Of a DNA stretch of 64,000 nucleotides, positions 1-9,151 are shown one piece after another (position 1 is the first letter of the stretch; every line of letters begins with the position of its first letter). Position numbers and translations under genes: made by a program. The notes beneath the pieces were generated by a model, which was not told the origin of the DNA, did not search any database, and was given only the letters and a program-made list of their open reading frames with translations. The DNA is taken from contig NZ_CBDIPG010000001.1 of NCBI RefSeq assembly GCF_965283645.1, forward strand, positions 4,092,001-4,156,000. Reading direction: 5' to 3'. Source of the stretch: Kordia sp965283645. Its GTDB lineage: Bacteria > Bacteroidota > Bacteroidia > Flavobacteriales > Flavobacteriaceae.

Positions 1-1
1 G

Positions 2-418
2 TATGGAATGATTCAAAAGCACAATGAAGACAATGTTGTAACAGAAATGTATTCGTTTGGATACATTAGCATGAATGGAATGACGCTAGAAAAAGATGGA
101 CAATCATTCATGAAACAAATTCGCGATATGCTAAAAAGTGGTGGATACGAAATAGAAGAAGACAACATTAGCATCACAGAATTTGATGGAGAAAAATACT
201 TGTCATTGCGCGCTATTGGAAAAATGAAAGATGGATTAAGCGATCTTTTTCAAGGAAGATATTACTTCAATGTAGTGGCAAAACCAAACCCATACGGCGA
301 CACACATATCATCATGCTCATGTCTGCAAGAGACGATCAAGACATAAAAACATACGAAGATTTCAAAGATAAACTCACCATTTCTACCGTTTGGAAAACG
401 TTTAAATATTTAAAATAA
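2..418 (+). CDS. Hypothetical protein, probably the C-terminal part of a longer one
   Basis: I do not recognise this protein. The reading frame is open to the left edge of the window, so the first ATG (position 8) may be internal and the real start may lie upstream. The visible 136 residues are a soluble alpha/beta mixture with no signal peptide or membrane segment. They contain a GGYEIEEDNISITEFDG stretch and a C-terminal VWKTFKYLK. A 75-bp gap separates it from the next gene on the same strand. Function is unknown; it could be the tail of a domain that continues outside the window. Confidence 0.6.
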   Translation, partial: YGMIQKHNEDNVVTEMYSFGYISMNGMTLEKDGQSFMKQIRDMLKSGGYEIEEDNISITEFDGEKYLSLRAIGKMKDGLSDLFQGRYYFNVVAKPNPYGDTHIIMLMSARDDQDIKTYEDFKDKLTISTVWKTFKYLK

Positions 419-493
419 AACGTTGATTTGAGTGGTGATTCTTTATTTTCTACTTTTAATATGATACAATTCTAGTTTCATCTTAAACAATAC

Positions 494-1183
494 ATGAAAG
501 AAAAAATAAACATACACATCATTCCCAATCGTAAAAACGCATTCATTTGGTTTAACGTACTCTTTGTAATTGCACTATTACTTGCAGGAGAAACAAATGC
601 GTTTTCAATTGTGCTTGCATACTTTATGGAAACGCTTATCATAGGTGCAATTCACGTTCTTAAAATGTGCAAAATTTTAAAACATGCAAATGCTACAGGC
701 GTGAAAAGAACACCAAATAATGGTGGCGGAATGATTCTTTTTTTCATATTTCATTACACGTTTTTCGTAGCAATTCAATCAATATTTGTATTTGCATTAT
801 TAGAAATGAAAGATCCAAAAATTGAAGCGTTCAGTATCTTAAAAAACTTAGCACACATTTTCACAACATATGAAGGCATTTACCCAATCCTAATTTCCCT
901 AGCTGTATTTAATATTGCAGATTTTTACCTTAATTTTTTAGTACCAAAAGCGTATCAAAACATCACAATAGAAGAAAGTTTTGTAGGTCCTTACGGAAGA
1001 ATTATAGTGCAACAATTTGCTGTCATACTAGGTTTTTTCTTCTTTATTTTTTCGTTTGCGCTAGACATTATTGCCATACTAATAGTAGGAATCAAAGCAA
1101 CAATTGATTTCTATATGACATCAAATCCTGGGAAAACTCTTTTCAAAAGCAACATAGATTTCTCAAAAATGAAAAACTCTTAA
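494..1183 (+). CDS. DUF6498-type multi-pass membrane protein
   Basis: This is a 229-residue integral membrane protein with about five or six hydrophobic segments (near residues 17-50, 80-105, 130-155, 170-205). The segment LAYFMETLIIGAIHVLKM near residue 45 resembles the signature helix of DUF6498 proteins (aromatic-ETxIIG), as I remember that family. The start ATG directly precedes a basic amphipathic N-terminus. The next gene begins 11 bp downstream, so they may be cotranscribed. No catalytic motif is visible; the biochemical role is unknown. Confidence 0.6.
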   Translation: MKEKINIHIIPNRKNAFIWFNVLFVIALLLAGETNAFSIVLAYFMETLIIGAIHVLKMCKILKHANATGVKRTPNNGGGMILFFIFHYTFFVAIQSIFVFALLEMKDPKIEAFSILKNLAHIFTTYEGIYPILISLAVFNIADFYLNFLVPKAYQNITIEESFVGPYGRIIVQQFAVILGFFFFIFSFALDIIAILIVGIKATIDFYMTSNPGKTLFKSNIDFSKMKNS

Positions 1184-1194
1184 AAATCATACAT

Positions 1195-2304
1195 ATGCGA
1201 ATCAAAATTCTTTTCATCTCATTACTAAGTTCACTATGCATGTATGCGAATATGGCTTCACCAGTCAATGAAGGAACATTTGGTACGCGACCTTTCATCA
1301 GTCAATATGTAAACATCTTACATGAAAATTTACACATTACCATTGATGAAAACTTTGAATATGCTGATTTTGTAGTCGAATATAACATCCATGCAGAAAA
1401 AAGTGGTTCGCAAATTCCGTTACTATTCTATGCATCTTCTTACTATGAAAACTTCAAAGTAACTATAGATGGTAAAGAAGTGACGCTTGCACGACAAGAA
1501 GATTTTTGGAATGCATACGGACCAGAAAAAGAAAAATTGACCAATTTCCATTACCTGTATAGTGCCGATCGAAAAGAAATTTCTGAAATCGAAAATCAAT
1601 TCAAATATGGAAGAAATGATCGCATTTATCTAAAAGATTTTCTATACTTTGAAACGGATATTTCAGAAGGAAATCATATCATAAAAGTAACGTACAAAGC
1701 AACTAATTGGCGTTACAATCACAATCGTGTAAACGAAGATAGTTTCCGATATGCTTTAGCGCCTGCAAAATACTGGAAATCGTTCGGAACACTTACAATT
1801 ACAGTTGATGCAAGTAACGTAAAAGATCAGGTTTCTATCAACGTTGGAACACCAAAAAGTGGCGATATCAATGGCGTTTCTACATACGAATTTGATAAAT
1901 TGCCAGTTGAGGTTTTACAAATATCACGAATACCAACACTTAGTAGTTTTGCCAAACTTCTCATGAATATAGAATCGTTTTGGTTAGCTATGATACTAAT
2001 CAGTTTTGTTGTACTATTTCATATCTGGCAGATGTATCGTTTCCGAAAAAAACAACCAAAAAGAAAATTTTCTACACCAGCATTCATTGGTGCTACCATG
2101 ATTCCGTTTCTGTTCATCTTTGTATTATTGTTGGCAACATTCTGGATTGATACTTCCATTGGCGAACCATATGCCAGCGGACGCGAAAGTTACGGTGCAT
2201 TCTTTGAATTCATAAACTTACCAAAATATTTACTCTATTACGTAGTTTTTTCAATTGTGGTAGATTTTATATTCAAAAATATACATTCGAAAGCTACATA
2301 CTAA
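1195..2304 (+). CDS. Exported protein with C-terminal membrane helices, unknown function
   Basis: A 369-residue protein with an N-terminal signal peptide (about residues 1-18, MRIKILFISLLSSLCMYA). A long beta-rich extracytoplasmic region (about 20-255) follows. The C-terminal third has three hydrophobic segments around residues 262-283, 298-320 and 345-362. I do not recognise a family. It follows the DUF6498-like gene by 11 bp on the same strand, so a shared membrane-associated role is possible but unproven. A small inverted repeat lies directly downstream. Confidence 0.6.
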   Translation: MRIKILFISLLSSLCMYANMASPVNEGTFGTRPFISQYVNILHENLHITIDENFEYADFVVEYNIHAEKSGSQIPLLFYASSYYENFKVTIDGKEVTLARQEDFWNAYGPEKEKLTNFHYLYSADRKEISEIENQFKYGRNDRIYLKDFLYFETDISEGNHIIKVTYKATNWRYNHNRVNEDSFRYALAPAKYWKSFGTLTITVDASNVKDQVSINVGTPKSGDINGVSTYEFDKLPVEVLQISRIPTLSSFAKLLMNIESFWLAMILISFVVLFHIWQMYRFRKKQPKRKFSTPAFIGATMIPFLFIFVLLLATFWIDTSIGEPYASGRESYGAFFEFINLPKYLLYYVVFSIVVDFIFKNIHSKATY

Positions 2305-2310
2305 TGTTTC

Positions 2311-2390
2311 TTCATAGCTGAACTTGATTCAGTATCTCATAACAGTGGTAGAAATAGCATGTGTGATTCCGTATCAAGTTCGGAATGACG
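2311..2390. repeat. Inverted pair of REP-like intergenic repeats
   Basis: Two copies of a short repeat face each other: one at about 2312-2340 contains CTGAACTTGATTCAG followed by ATCTCAT, and its reverse-complement relative lies at about 2361-2390. Each core can fold (CTGAA/TTCAG). Related single copies occur at 5163-5190 and 53684-53711, so this is a dispersed intergenic repeat rather than a gene-specific site. Confidence 0.6.
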
Positions 2391-2512
2391 TTGTAGATTT
2401 TTGGTAAAAAAGAAACCATTTAATCATTCAATTCAAAAAATATACGCAACTCATCGTATAGGAAAATCATCAAGAAAGTAAGAATATTGTTAAGGTGATA
2501 ATCTCACATAAA

Positions 2513-4378
2513 ATGAAATCAATCAAAACATTTTCTATCTTTATAAAGATGAAACTAATCATATGTACATTTTTACTATTTCTTTCAACGTTAGTAGTTG
2601 CTCAAAAAGCTGAATTATCTGAGGCGGAAGCAATTTCTTTATTTGAAAGATACGAACAAAAAGGAGAAGATTTCAACCGAAAGCGCGAACTCGATTCCAT
2701 GAAAGTCTATCTGGCAAAACTAGACGCGTTACTTCCTAAAATTCAAGATTCATCCTATATATACAGAGCAGATTTAATTCGTGGTGCTGTCCTATCGCGT
2801 AAAACACAAACAGACAGAGCATTAGAAGTATTACTGAAAGCCACAGAATTCTTTAGGCTTCAAGAAGATTATAAAAACTATTATCGCGGACGCTTCAAAA
2901 TAGCCTATTGTTACTACTACGCAAATCAACGTGAAGATACCAAAGAAGTCATGTTGGAAATTTTAGAAAACAAACAGTATGTTGACGAAGACTTGGCGAC
3001 AAGAGCTTTGGAAAAAGTAGGTGCCATCAATATTGAATTGGGCATGCACCAAAAGAATCCTGAGTTATTAAAAGATGCTATAAAGCGAATCAGTAATGCA
3101 ATTACCATCAACCGAAAAAATAATAAATACACGGAATTAGCTTCAAATTATGGATTAATTGCAGAAGGTTATAATCAACTAAAAGAACTTGATAAAGTTG
3201 TTCAGTTGTTAGATAGTTCGATCTATTTTGCCAAAAAAGCAGATAACTTGCCAGAAGAAGGTTTTGCACTGATCAAAAAAGGGAAACTATATACGGATCA
3301 AAAAAAATACGATCAGGCAACATCTTCATTAAGCAAAGCTGTCAAAATTTACAAAGATACTGACGACATTCCGCTGTTATTATACGCGTATGGCGAACAG
3401 AAAAAATTATTTCAAAAAACACAACAATACAAAGCCGCTAGCGAATTAGGAGATGAAATATACACTTTGGCAATTACACAATATAACAAGCGTTTTGCAG
3501 ATGGAGTTTCTGAAATGCGAACGAAATACAAAACTGCCGAAAAAGAACGTGAAATTTTAGAACAACGTGCCGAAATAGCAGAAAAAGGATTACTACTTCA
3601 AGAACGAAAATATCAAATATATGGTGCTTTAAGTTTAGCATTACTATTCTGTTTTTTAGGATATCTTTTTTACAATCAACAAAAACTAAAAAACAGACAA
3701 TTAGTTAAAGAAAACAAGTTAAAAGTTGCACTAAAAGAGATAGAAATACAAAACAAATTGCAAGAACAGCGTTTGCGAATTTCACGCGATTTACACGATA
3801 ATATTGGCGCGCAGCTATCTTTTATCATTTCATCAATAGACAACTTAAAATATGCTTCCAAAGACACTTCTAACGAATTTAAAGATAAACTTAGCTACAT
3901 AAGCGAATTTACATTATCAACTATTGATCAATTGCGTGACACTATTTGGGCAATGAACAAAGATGAAATTTCGATTACAGACTTACAAAGTAGAACATTG
4001 GCGTTTATTGAAAAAGCAAAAGTTGCCAAGCAAACGGTAAAATTTGAATTTGATAGTGCTATAAAAACACCAATTGTATTTACGGCAGTTGAAGGAATGC
4101 ATTTATTCAGAGTTATTCAAGAAGCCATCAACAATGCATTAAAATATGCAACACCAAAAACGGTAAAAGTAAATTTCTCTGAAAAGGAAAACACATTAAT
4201 TTTAGCCGTAATAGATGATGGAATCGGATTTGAAAAAGAAGCCGTTCAACTAGGAAACGGATTGTACAATATGCAAAAGCGTATGGACGAAATAAATGCG
4301 CATATAAGCATCAATTCAAAACCATCTGAAGGAACAGAAATCACAGTGAAATTTAAAATATTGAACGCTAATTTGTAA
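2513..4378 (+). CDS. TPR-containing sensor histidine kinase (HisKA_3/NarL-type partner)
   Basis: A membrane sensor kinase of the HisKA_3/LiaS-NarX class. In order: hydrophobic N-terminus ending VVAQ (signal peptide), TPR-like helical repeats (about residues 30-330), a coiled linker, one membrane helix (about 365-385), then the dimerisation box RISRDLHDNIGAQ with the phospho-accepting His. A C-terminal HATPase_c domain shows NALKYA, DDGIGF and GNGLYNMQKR. ATG 2513 is used; ATG 2549 gives a cleaner signal peptide and is equally possible. The cognate response regulator starts 34 bp downstream. The signal sensed is unknown. Confidence 0.85.
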   Translation: MKSIKTFSIFIKMKLIICTFLLFLSTLVVAQKAELSEAEAISLFERYEQKGEDFNRKRELDSMKVYLAKLDALLPKIQDSSYIYRADLIRGAVLSRKTQTDRALEVLLKATEFFRLQEDYKNYYRGRFKIAYCYYYANQREDTKEVMLEILENKQYVDEDLATRALEKVGAINIELGMHQKNPELLKDAIKRISNAITINRKNNKYTELASNYGLIAEGYNQLKELDKVVQLLDSSIYFAKKADNLPEEGFALIKKGKLYTDQKKYDQATSSLSKAVKIYKDTDDIPLLLYAYGEQKKLFQKTQQYKAASELGDEIYTLAITQYNKRFADGVSEMRTKYKTAEKEREILEQRAEIAEKGLLLQERKYQIYGALSLALLFCFLGYLFYNQQKLKNRQLVKENKLKVALKEIEIQNKLQEQRLRISRDLHDNIGAQLSFIISSIDNLKYASKDTSNEFKDKLSYISEFTLSTIDQLRDTIWAMNKDEISITDLQSRTLAFIEKAKVAKQTVKFEFDSAIKTPIVFTAVEGMHLFRVIQEAINNALKYATPKTVKVNFSEKENTLILAVIDDGIGFEKEAVQLGNGLYNMQKRMDEINAHISINSKPSEGTEITVKFKILNANL

Positions 4379-4412
4379 ATGTAAAAGTATACTCAACCAA
4401 CAACAGTAATCT

Positions 4413-5063
4413 ATGAAACTCAAAATAGCCATCGCAGAAGACAATCATTTTTTGGCAAAAGCTGTGATAGAAAAACTATCATTCTTTGACGATTTTGTAT
4501 TTAAATTCAAAGCGGCAAATGGTGCAGAAATGATAGGCAAACTAGAAGCAGATCATAACATAGATGTGATTTTGATGGACATACAAATGCCTGAAATGGA
4601 TGGCATAAAAGCTACTGAAATAATAAAGCAAAAATATCCGCAAATCAAGGTAATAATGCTAACAGTTTTTGACGATGAAGAAAACATATTCAAAGCAATT
4701 CAAGCTGGTGCAGATGGTTATTTACTGAAAGAAATCAACGCAGAAAACATTCACAAGTCAATCTTAGAAGTTATAAATGATGGTGCACCAATGTCGCCAA
4801 GTATAGCATTAAAAGCATTAAACTTACTTAGAAACCCATTAACAATTGCGGAAGATGAAGCCATTGAAAAGGTCAAATTAACCAAGCGTGAAACAGACGT
4901 TTTATTGCAATTAAGTAAAGGATTAAATTACAACGAAATTGCAGAAAACCTATTCATATCTTCTGGAACCATTCGGAAACACATTGAAAATATTTACCGT
5001 AAACTACAAGTCCACAACAAAATGGAAGCGGTTCAAAAAGCAAAATCACAAAAGTTGATTTAA
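4413..5063 (+). CDS. LuxR/NarL-family response regulator
   Basis: A 216-residue two-domain response regulator. The N-terminal receiver contains acidic residues (AEDN), the phospho-acceptor in VILMDIQMPEMDG (about residue 55), a Thr in the MLTVFDD strand and a K in LLKEI. The C-terminal LuxR helix-turn-helix (about 150-205) carries LTKRETDVLLQLSKGLNYNE and SSGTIRKHIENIYRKL. It lies 34 bp after the TPR histidine kinase on the same strand and is almost certainly its phosphorylation partner. No obvious target operator is visible nearby. Confidence 0.9.
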   Translation: MKLKIAIAEDNHFLAKAVIEKLSFFDDFVFKFKAANGAEMIGKLEADHNIDVILMDIQMPEMDGIKATEIIKQKYPQIKVIMLTVFDDEENIFKAIQAGADGYLLKEINAENIHKSILEVINDGAPMSPSIALKALNLLRNPLTIAEDEAIEKVKLTKRETDVLLQLSKGLNYNEIAENLFISSGTIRKHIENIYRKLQVHNKMEAVQKAKSQKLI

Positions 5064-5373
5064 TTTTTAGCATTAAGTATTGAAAAATTAGTCAATTTGA
5101 AGATTTGACAATGTTGTTAATTTGAAAATAATGTTTTTATACATTTACATTATCAAAACTACGTCATACTGAACTTGTTTCAGTAGCTCATTATATTTGG
5201 TTTTAATTTTTGATTTTTTGATCTAATCGAGAAAGAAAATATTTGTGAATTCGTGACAGTGTGTGTACTATGAAAATAGCAAAGCATTTCGATACAATTT
5301 TTCTTCATTTCATTCCAAAAAACCACTCGATGTGACGACAATTTAATACGAAGTTTTTTAAATTCCCTAAAAC
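5064..5373. other. Gene-free intergenic stretch with one REP-like copy
   Basis: This 310-bp A+T-rich gap separates the response regulator from the convergent YeeE-type genes. It holds one copy of the dispersed repeat at 5163-5190 (core CTGAACTTGTTTCAG). I see no open reading frame or strong rho-independent terminator in it. Confidence 0.5.
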
Positions 5374-5787
5374 CTAATGCGGTAACTTATCTTTTAACAA
5401 ACCATATACAAACGTTCCAAAAAGCGAAGCTATAATCACAATAAGAATAGGAGAGAAGCCAGCACCAAGTAACGTAAACATTGGTCCGGGACAAGCGCCA
5501 GCTAAAGCCCAACCCAATCCGAATAAAATTCCGCCAATTGCATACCGAGCAAATGTTTTCTGTTTAGGTGGGAATTTAATTTTTTCTCCGTAGAAAGATT
5601 TTATATAAAATCGTTTGATAACTTGAGTAAAAATTACTCCAAAGAAAAACGCCGAACCTATAATTCCATACATGTGAAAAGAGTCAAATTGAAACATTTC
5701 ATAAATACGAAACCAAGAAGCTGCTTCCGACTTAAACATGGTGATTCCAAATACAATTCCAATCAATAAATAGACAAGTGTTCTCAT
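5374..5787 (-). CDS. YeeE/YedE-type sulfur transport protein, second half (DUF6691)
   Basis: A 137-residue membrane protein with about four hydrophobic helices. It has the family hallmark LAGACPGP near residue 98, whose Cys is thought to relay thiosulfate sulfur in YeeE-type channels. It is the short DUF6691-type partner that in many Bacteroidetes follows a longer YeeE half. Here it begins 3 bp after the 5791-6348 gene, and the two probably assemble as one split transporter. Upstream control is by the palindrome at 6395-6408. The exact substrate (thiosulfate or another sulfur species) is inferred. Confidence 0.8.
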   Translation of the reverse strand: MRTLVYLLIGIVFGITMFKSEAASWFRIYEMFQFDSFHMYGIIGSAFFFGVIFTQVIKRFYIKSFYGEKIKFPPKQKTFARYAIGGILFGLGWALAGACPGPMFTLLGAGFSPILIVIIASLFGTFVYGLLKDKLPH

Positions 5788-5790
5788 AGT

Positions 5791-6348
5791 TTAAAAAAGT
5801 AAAGGGAAAAGTAAATGCACCATAATCAATCCGCCAATAAAAAAGCCAATCACAGCAATTAAAGACGGCAATTGCAAATTGCTCAATCCAGAAATTGCAT
5901 GTCCAGAAGTGCAACCGCCAGCATAGCGCGCACCAAATCCGACTAAAAATCCACCAATTATTAAGAGAAATAAACTTTTACTATCTGTAAAAATCGCCGT
6001 CGAAAATAATTCGTTAGGCAAATATGTTTCACCAGCATTTTCAAAACCTAAAGTTTGCAAGTTATCAATTGTAGTTGGGTTCAAAGCAACAGAAGGATCA
6101 ACAGTTAAAAACTGATTTGCAATAAATCCGCCAATAATTGCGCCTAAAACTACGACTAAATTCCAGCGTTGTGCTTTCCAATCAAATCGAAAAAAATTGA
6201 CTCTAGAGCCGCCACCACAAATGCTACAAATCGTTCGGAGATTTCCAGACATTCCAAAGTTTTTTCCAACCATGATTAGTAAAAACATCACCAATGCAAT
6301 TATAAAACCCGAAACGTACCACGGCCAAGGTTCATATATCCACTCCAT
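5791..6348 (-). CDS. YeeE/YedE family sulfur transporter, first half
   Basis: A 185-residue membrane protein with an N-terminal helix, a short cytoplasmic stretch containing CSICGGG, and about four further helices. It contains GGCTSGHAISGL near residue 155, the conserved Cys motif of YeeE/YedE thiosulfate channels. It is the first gene of a two-gene leftward unit. A GTAAC-N4-GTTAC palindrome lies 47 bp upstream of its ATG. With the rhodanese, CstB-like enzyme and sulfite exporter nearby, a role in sulfane-sulfur import or handling is likely. Confidence 0.82.
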   Translation of the reverse strand: MEWIYEPWPWYVSGFIIALVMFLLIMVGKNFGMSGNLRTICSICGGGSRVNFFRFDWKAQRWNLVVVLGAIIGGFIANQFLTVDPSVALNPTTIDNLQTLGFENAGETYLPNELFSTAIFTDSKSLFLLIIGGFLVGFGARYAGGCTSGHAISGLSNLQLPSLIAVIGFFIGGLIMVHLLFPLLF

Positions 6349-6394
6349 ATGCTATCATTTTCAACAAAAAAAAGAAAATCATAGCATGTAGAAA

Positions 6395-6408
6395 GTAACT
6401 TTAGTTAC
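6395..6408. promoter_or_regulatory. Crp/Fnr-type operator GTAAC-N4-GTTAC upstream of the YeeE pair
   Basis: GTAACTTTAGTTAC is a perfect 5-bp inverted repeat with a 4-bp spacer, 47 bp before the YeeE start codon. The same motif precedes the four other leftward units of the sulfur module. Confidence 0.75.
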
Positions 6409-6577
6409 AAAAACATAAAAAGTCGTTGAATGGTCATTTCTAATTGATAACATATTTTATCTATAGATGTTTTTCAGCAGAGCATGCTATATTCAAAAAT
6501 ATATATGATAAACCTACTATGCTTTTAGAGCTGTATGATAGGTTTGAAAATAGTATCTTGGCTTAAATTTTTATGTG

Positions 6578-7174
6578 ATGAACCAACAAATCTTGAATGA
6601 AATTTTAGGAAACGCAGATATTTATTTAATTGATCAAATTTTGAAAGGTCGCTATCAAGAACATGATGTCATCTTAGATGCAGGTTGTGGAAGTGGTCGA
6701 AATTTGTATTATTTCCACGAAAGTGGATTTACTTTTTATGCAATTGATGCAAATGCTGAACACATTGAAAATCTTCAAGAAAGATACCCAAAACTTGCTA
6801 CAAATTTTAAAGTGGCAACACTCGAAAATATTCCGTTTCCAGATACTACATTTGATCATATTTTGTGCAATGCTGTATTACATTTTGCAAAAAGTGAAAC
6901 ACATTTTAAAGAAATGTTTGCCGAATTGGTTCGTGTATTAAAAATTGGCGGAAGTTTATTTATTCGAATGACTTCAGATATTGGAGTAGAAGGAAAAGCT
7001 ACACTTTTACAAAGTGGTGTTTACTATTTACGTGACGAATCGGAACGGTTTTTACTGACGAGAAGTTTACTAAACGAAGTTGTAAACACACACAAACTTT
7101 CGTTTTTAGAAAATGTAAAAAGTACTAATGTAAATGATGTCCGAAGCATGACAACATTAGTATTTACAAAGTAA
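6578..7174 (+). CDS. Class I SAM-dependent methyltransferase
   Basis: A soluble protein with a Rossmann-type methyltransferase fold. Motif I is DAGCGSGRNLYYF near residue 37, followed by an acidic motif II (YAIDANAEHI), motif III (LENIPFPDTTFDHILCNAVLHF) and LVRVLKIGGSLFIRM. This layout matches the methyltransferase_11 group. ATG 6578 is preferred to the in-frame GTG just before it. It is divergent from the YeeE pair and convergent with the rhodanese gene, so it sits inside the sulfur module on the opposite strand. The methyl acceptor is unknown; a sulfur or metalloid substrate is only a guess from context. Confidence 0.8.
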   Translation: MNQQILNEILGNADIYLIDQILKGRYQEHDVILDAGCGSGRNLYYFHESGFTFYAIDANAEHIENLQERYPKLATNFKVATLENIPFPDTTFDHILCNAVLHFAKSETHFKEMFAELVRVLKIGGSLFIRMTSDIGVEGKATLLQSGVYYLRDESERFLLTRSLLNEVVNTHKLSFLENVKSTNVNDVRSMTTLVFTK

Positions 7175-7176
7175 AC

Positions 7177-7521
7177 TTACTTCCAAGCTTTGTAACCACC
7201 TTTTAAATCATATATTTTTTTAAAACCAATTTTCAAAAGTTTTTTTGCCGTTCGTTGACTTCTATTTCCAGATCTGCAATACAAATACATAGGTTTGTTT
7301 CTATCAAATCTTGAAAAATTTTCATTGAAGTTTGCACGATCAAAAAAATCTATATTGATTGCATTTTCAATATGCCCACTAGTATATTCAAATCCTGTGC
7401 GTACATCTATTAGTTGTACATTTTCATTAGAAATTGCTTCCTTGAAAGTTGGCGTATCTAAAATTTCAACTTGATCAGTAGGTTCAGGTTTATTTTTAAA
7501 TAAAGAACTGATAAAAGACAT
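7177..7521 (-). CDS. Single-domain rhodanese-like sulfurtransferase
   Basis: A roughly 114-residue single rhodanese domain. It contains the Asp-Arg start of the fold (LIDVRTGFEYTSGHIENAIN) and the active-site loop YCRSGNRSQR, whose Cys would carry a persulfide. ATG 7521 (MSFISSLF...) is chosen because the upstream in-frame extension looks non-coding and covers the operator at 7583-7596. It probably accepts or donates sulfane sulfur within the persulfide module. It lies between the methyltransferase (convergent) and the CstB-like gene (same strand). Confidence 0.85.
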   Translation of the reverse strand: MSFISSLFKNKPEPTDQVEILDTPTFKEAISNENVQLIDVRTGFEYTSGHIENAINIDFFDRANFNENFSRFDRNKPMYLYCRSGNRSQRTAKKLLKIGFKKIYDLKGGYKAWK

Positions 7522-7582
7522 ATTTTTTCTGTTTAGAATACTGTGTATGTCGCAAAAATAGAAGATACCTTTCTCATGCGAA

Positions 7583-7596
7583 GTAACTTTGGTTAC
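7583..7596. promoter_or_regulatory. Crp/Fnr-type operator upstream of the rhodanese gene
   Basis: GTAACTTTGGTTAC, same architecture as the other sites, 61 bp upstream of the rhodanese ATG at 7521. Its presence in the gap after the CstB-like stop codon argues that the rhodanese has its own promoter. Confidence 0.72.
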
Positions 7597-7649
7597 ATAA
7601 TAATTATGTTCTACAAAGCCTGAAACTTCGTAGAACATATGTGTTTTGA

Positions 7650-9056
7650 TTATAAACTTGAAGGACATACAAAATCTGAAACAGGAATTTCTGTTTCTTT
7701 AATCGCTTTAAATCCGCCTTCAACATTGATGAGGTTGTGAATGCCTCTACTTTTTAAAATAGAAGCGGCAATAACACTTCTATATCCGCCAGCGCAATGC
7801 ACATAAAATGTTTCACGCTGTGGAAATTCTGCTAAATAATCATTTAAATAATCTAACGGTGTATTTTTTGCATTACGAATATGTTCTGAGTTGAATTCAC
7901 TTTCTTTTCGAAGATCAAAAATGTACAATTCATCAGTATAATCGTCATTGAACTTTTCGGTAGTAACCGAACTTATGGTATCGTATTCTTTGGAAGCTTT
8001 TTTCCAAGCGTCAAATCCACCTTGTAAGTAGCCAAGTGTATGATCAAAACCAACTCTGGATAATCGTGTAACAGTTTCTTCTTCATGACCTTCTGGAGTT
8101 ACAATTAAAATTGGTTGTTGAATGTCTGCAATTAATGCGCCAACCCAAGGTGCAAAACTTCCGTTTAATCCAATAAAAATGGAGCGTGGAATATGTCCTT
8201 TTACAAATTCATCTTGATGCCGAACATCTAAAATGACTGCATTTGTTTCGTTGGCAATCACTTCAAATTCAGTTGGTAGTAACGGACGTGTTCCGCGTTG
8301 TAGAATATCTGAAATATCATCGTACCCTTCTTTGTTTAGTTTTACATTTTCTGGAAAATAACTTGGAGGTGGCAACAAGCCGTCTGTTACTTCTTTGATG
8401 AATTCTTCTCGTGTCATGTCTGCGCGTAACGCATAGTTCACTTTCTTTTGATTTCCGAGTGTGTCAATAGTTTCTTTCATCATATTTTTTCCGCATGCAG
8501 AACCTGCACCATGTGCTGGATATACAATAACATCATCCGCTAACGGCATTATTTTTTCGCGTAAGCTATCATACAAATAACTTGCTAAATCTTCTACTGT
8601 AATTTTGCCAATTTTCTGAGCTAAATCTGGTCGTCCAACATCTCCTAAAAACAAGGTGTCTCCACTAAAAATAGCATGATCTTTTCCATTTTCGTCACGT
8701 ACTAAATAGGTAGTGCTTTCCATTGTATGACCTGGTGTGTGTAAGGCAATTATGGTAATGGCTCCAAGTGAAAATTCTTGAAAATCGTTTGCTATAATTG
8801 CATCAAAAGCTGGTGTTGCATTTGGACCATATACAATTGGAGCGCCTGTTTTTTTAGCAAGTGTTACATGTCCGCTTACAAAATCTGCATGAAAATGCGT
8901 TTCAAAAATATATTTGATTGCAGCGTTTTGTTTCGTTGCTTTGTCAATATATGGTTGTACTTCACGTAGCGGATCAATGATGGCAACTTCGCCATTACTT
9001 TCTATATAATAAGCGCCTTGCGCCAAGCAACCTGTATATATTTGTTCAATATTCAT
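7650..9056 (-). CDS. CstB-like persulfide dioxygenase with two rhodanese domains
   Basis: A 468-residue three-domain enzyme. Residues 1-250 form a metallo-beta-lactamase fold of ETHE1/persulfide dioxygenase type, with HFHADFVSGH (ligands near 54, 56, 58), HTPGH, SGDTLFLGDVGRPDL and YPAHG. A central rhodanese-like domain (about 260-350) has IVTPEG where the catalytic Cys loop should be and is probably inactive. The C-terminal rhodanese (about 365-460) has an intact HCAGGYRS loop. This matches staphylococcal CstB, which oxidises glutathione- or CoA-type persulfides to thiosulfate. An operator lies 57 bp upstream of the ATG. Confidence 0.9.
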   Translation of the reverse strand: MNIEQIYTGCLAQGAYYIESNGEVAIIDPLREVQPYIDKATKQNAAIKYIFETHFHADFVSGHVTLAKKTGAPIVYGPNATPAFDAIIANDFQEFSLGAITIIALHTPGHTMESTTYLVRDENGKDHAIFSGDTLFLGDVGRPDLAQKIGKITVEDLASYLYDSLREKIMPLADDVIVYPAHGAGSACGKNMMKETIDTLGNQKKVNYALRADMTREEFIKEVTDGLLPPPSYFPENVKLNKEGYDDISDILQRGTRPLLPTEFEVIANETNAVILDVRHQDEFVKGHIPRSIFIGLNGSFAPWVGALIADIQQPILIVTPEGHEEETVTRLSRVGFDHTLGYLQGGFDAWKKASKEYDTISSVTTEKFNDDYTDELYIFDLRKESEFNSEHIRNAKNTPLDYLNDYLAEFPQRETFYVHCAGGYRSVIAASILKSRGIHNLINVEGGFKAIKETEIPVSDFVCPSSL

Positions 9057-9112
9057 ACATTGTATTTTTTAAATTACAAGTATAAAATTACAGTCTATGT
9101 GCAAGATACACA

Positions 9113-9126
9113 GTAACAAGAGTTAC
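9113..9126. promoter_or_regulatory. Crp/Fnr-type operator upstream of the CstB-like gene
   Basis: GTAACAAGAGTTAC, 56 bp upstream of the start at 9056. On the minus strand a TATACTTG sequence (9077-9084), close to the Bacteroidetes -7 consensus TAnnTTTG, follows it. The palindrome would therefore sit around -45, an activator-like position. Confidence 0.73.
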
Positions 9127-9151
9127 AGAAATGCTTCTTTTTTTGATGAAT

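Noticed and set aside
7522..7668. N-terminal extension of the rhodanese gene to 7668
   Set aside because: The extension has no family similarity, overlaps the end of the CstB-like gene and contains the operator at 7583.
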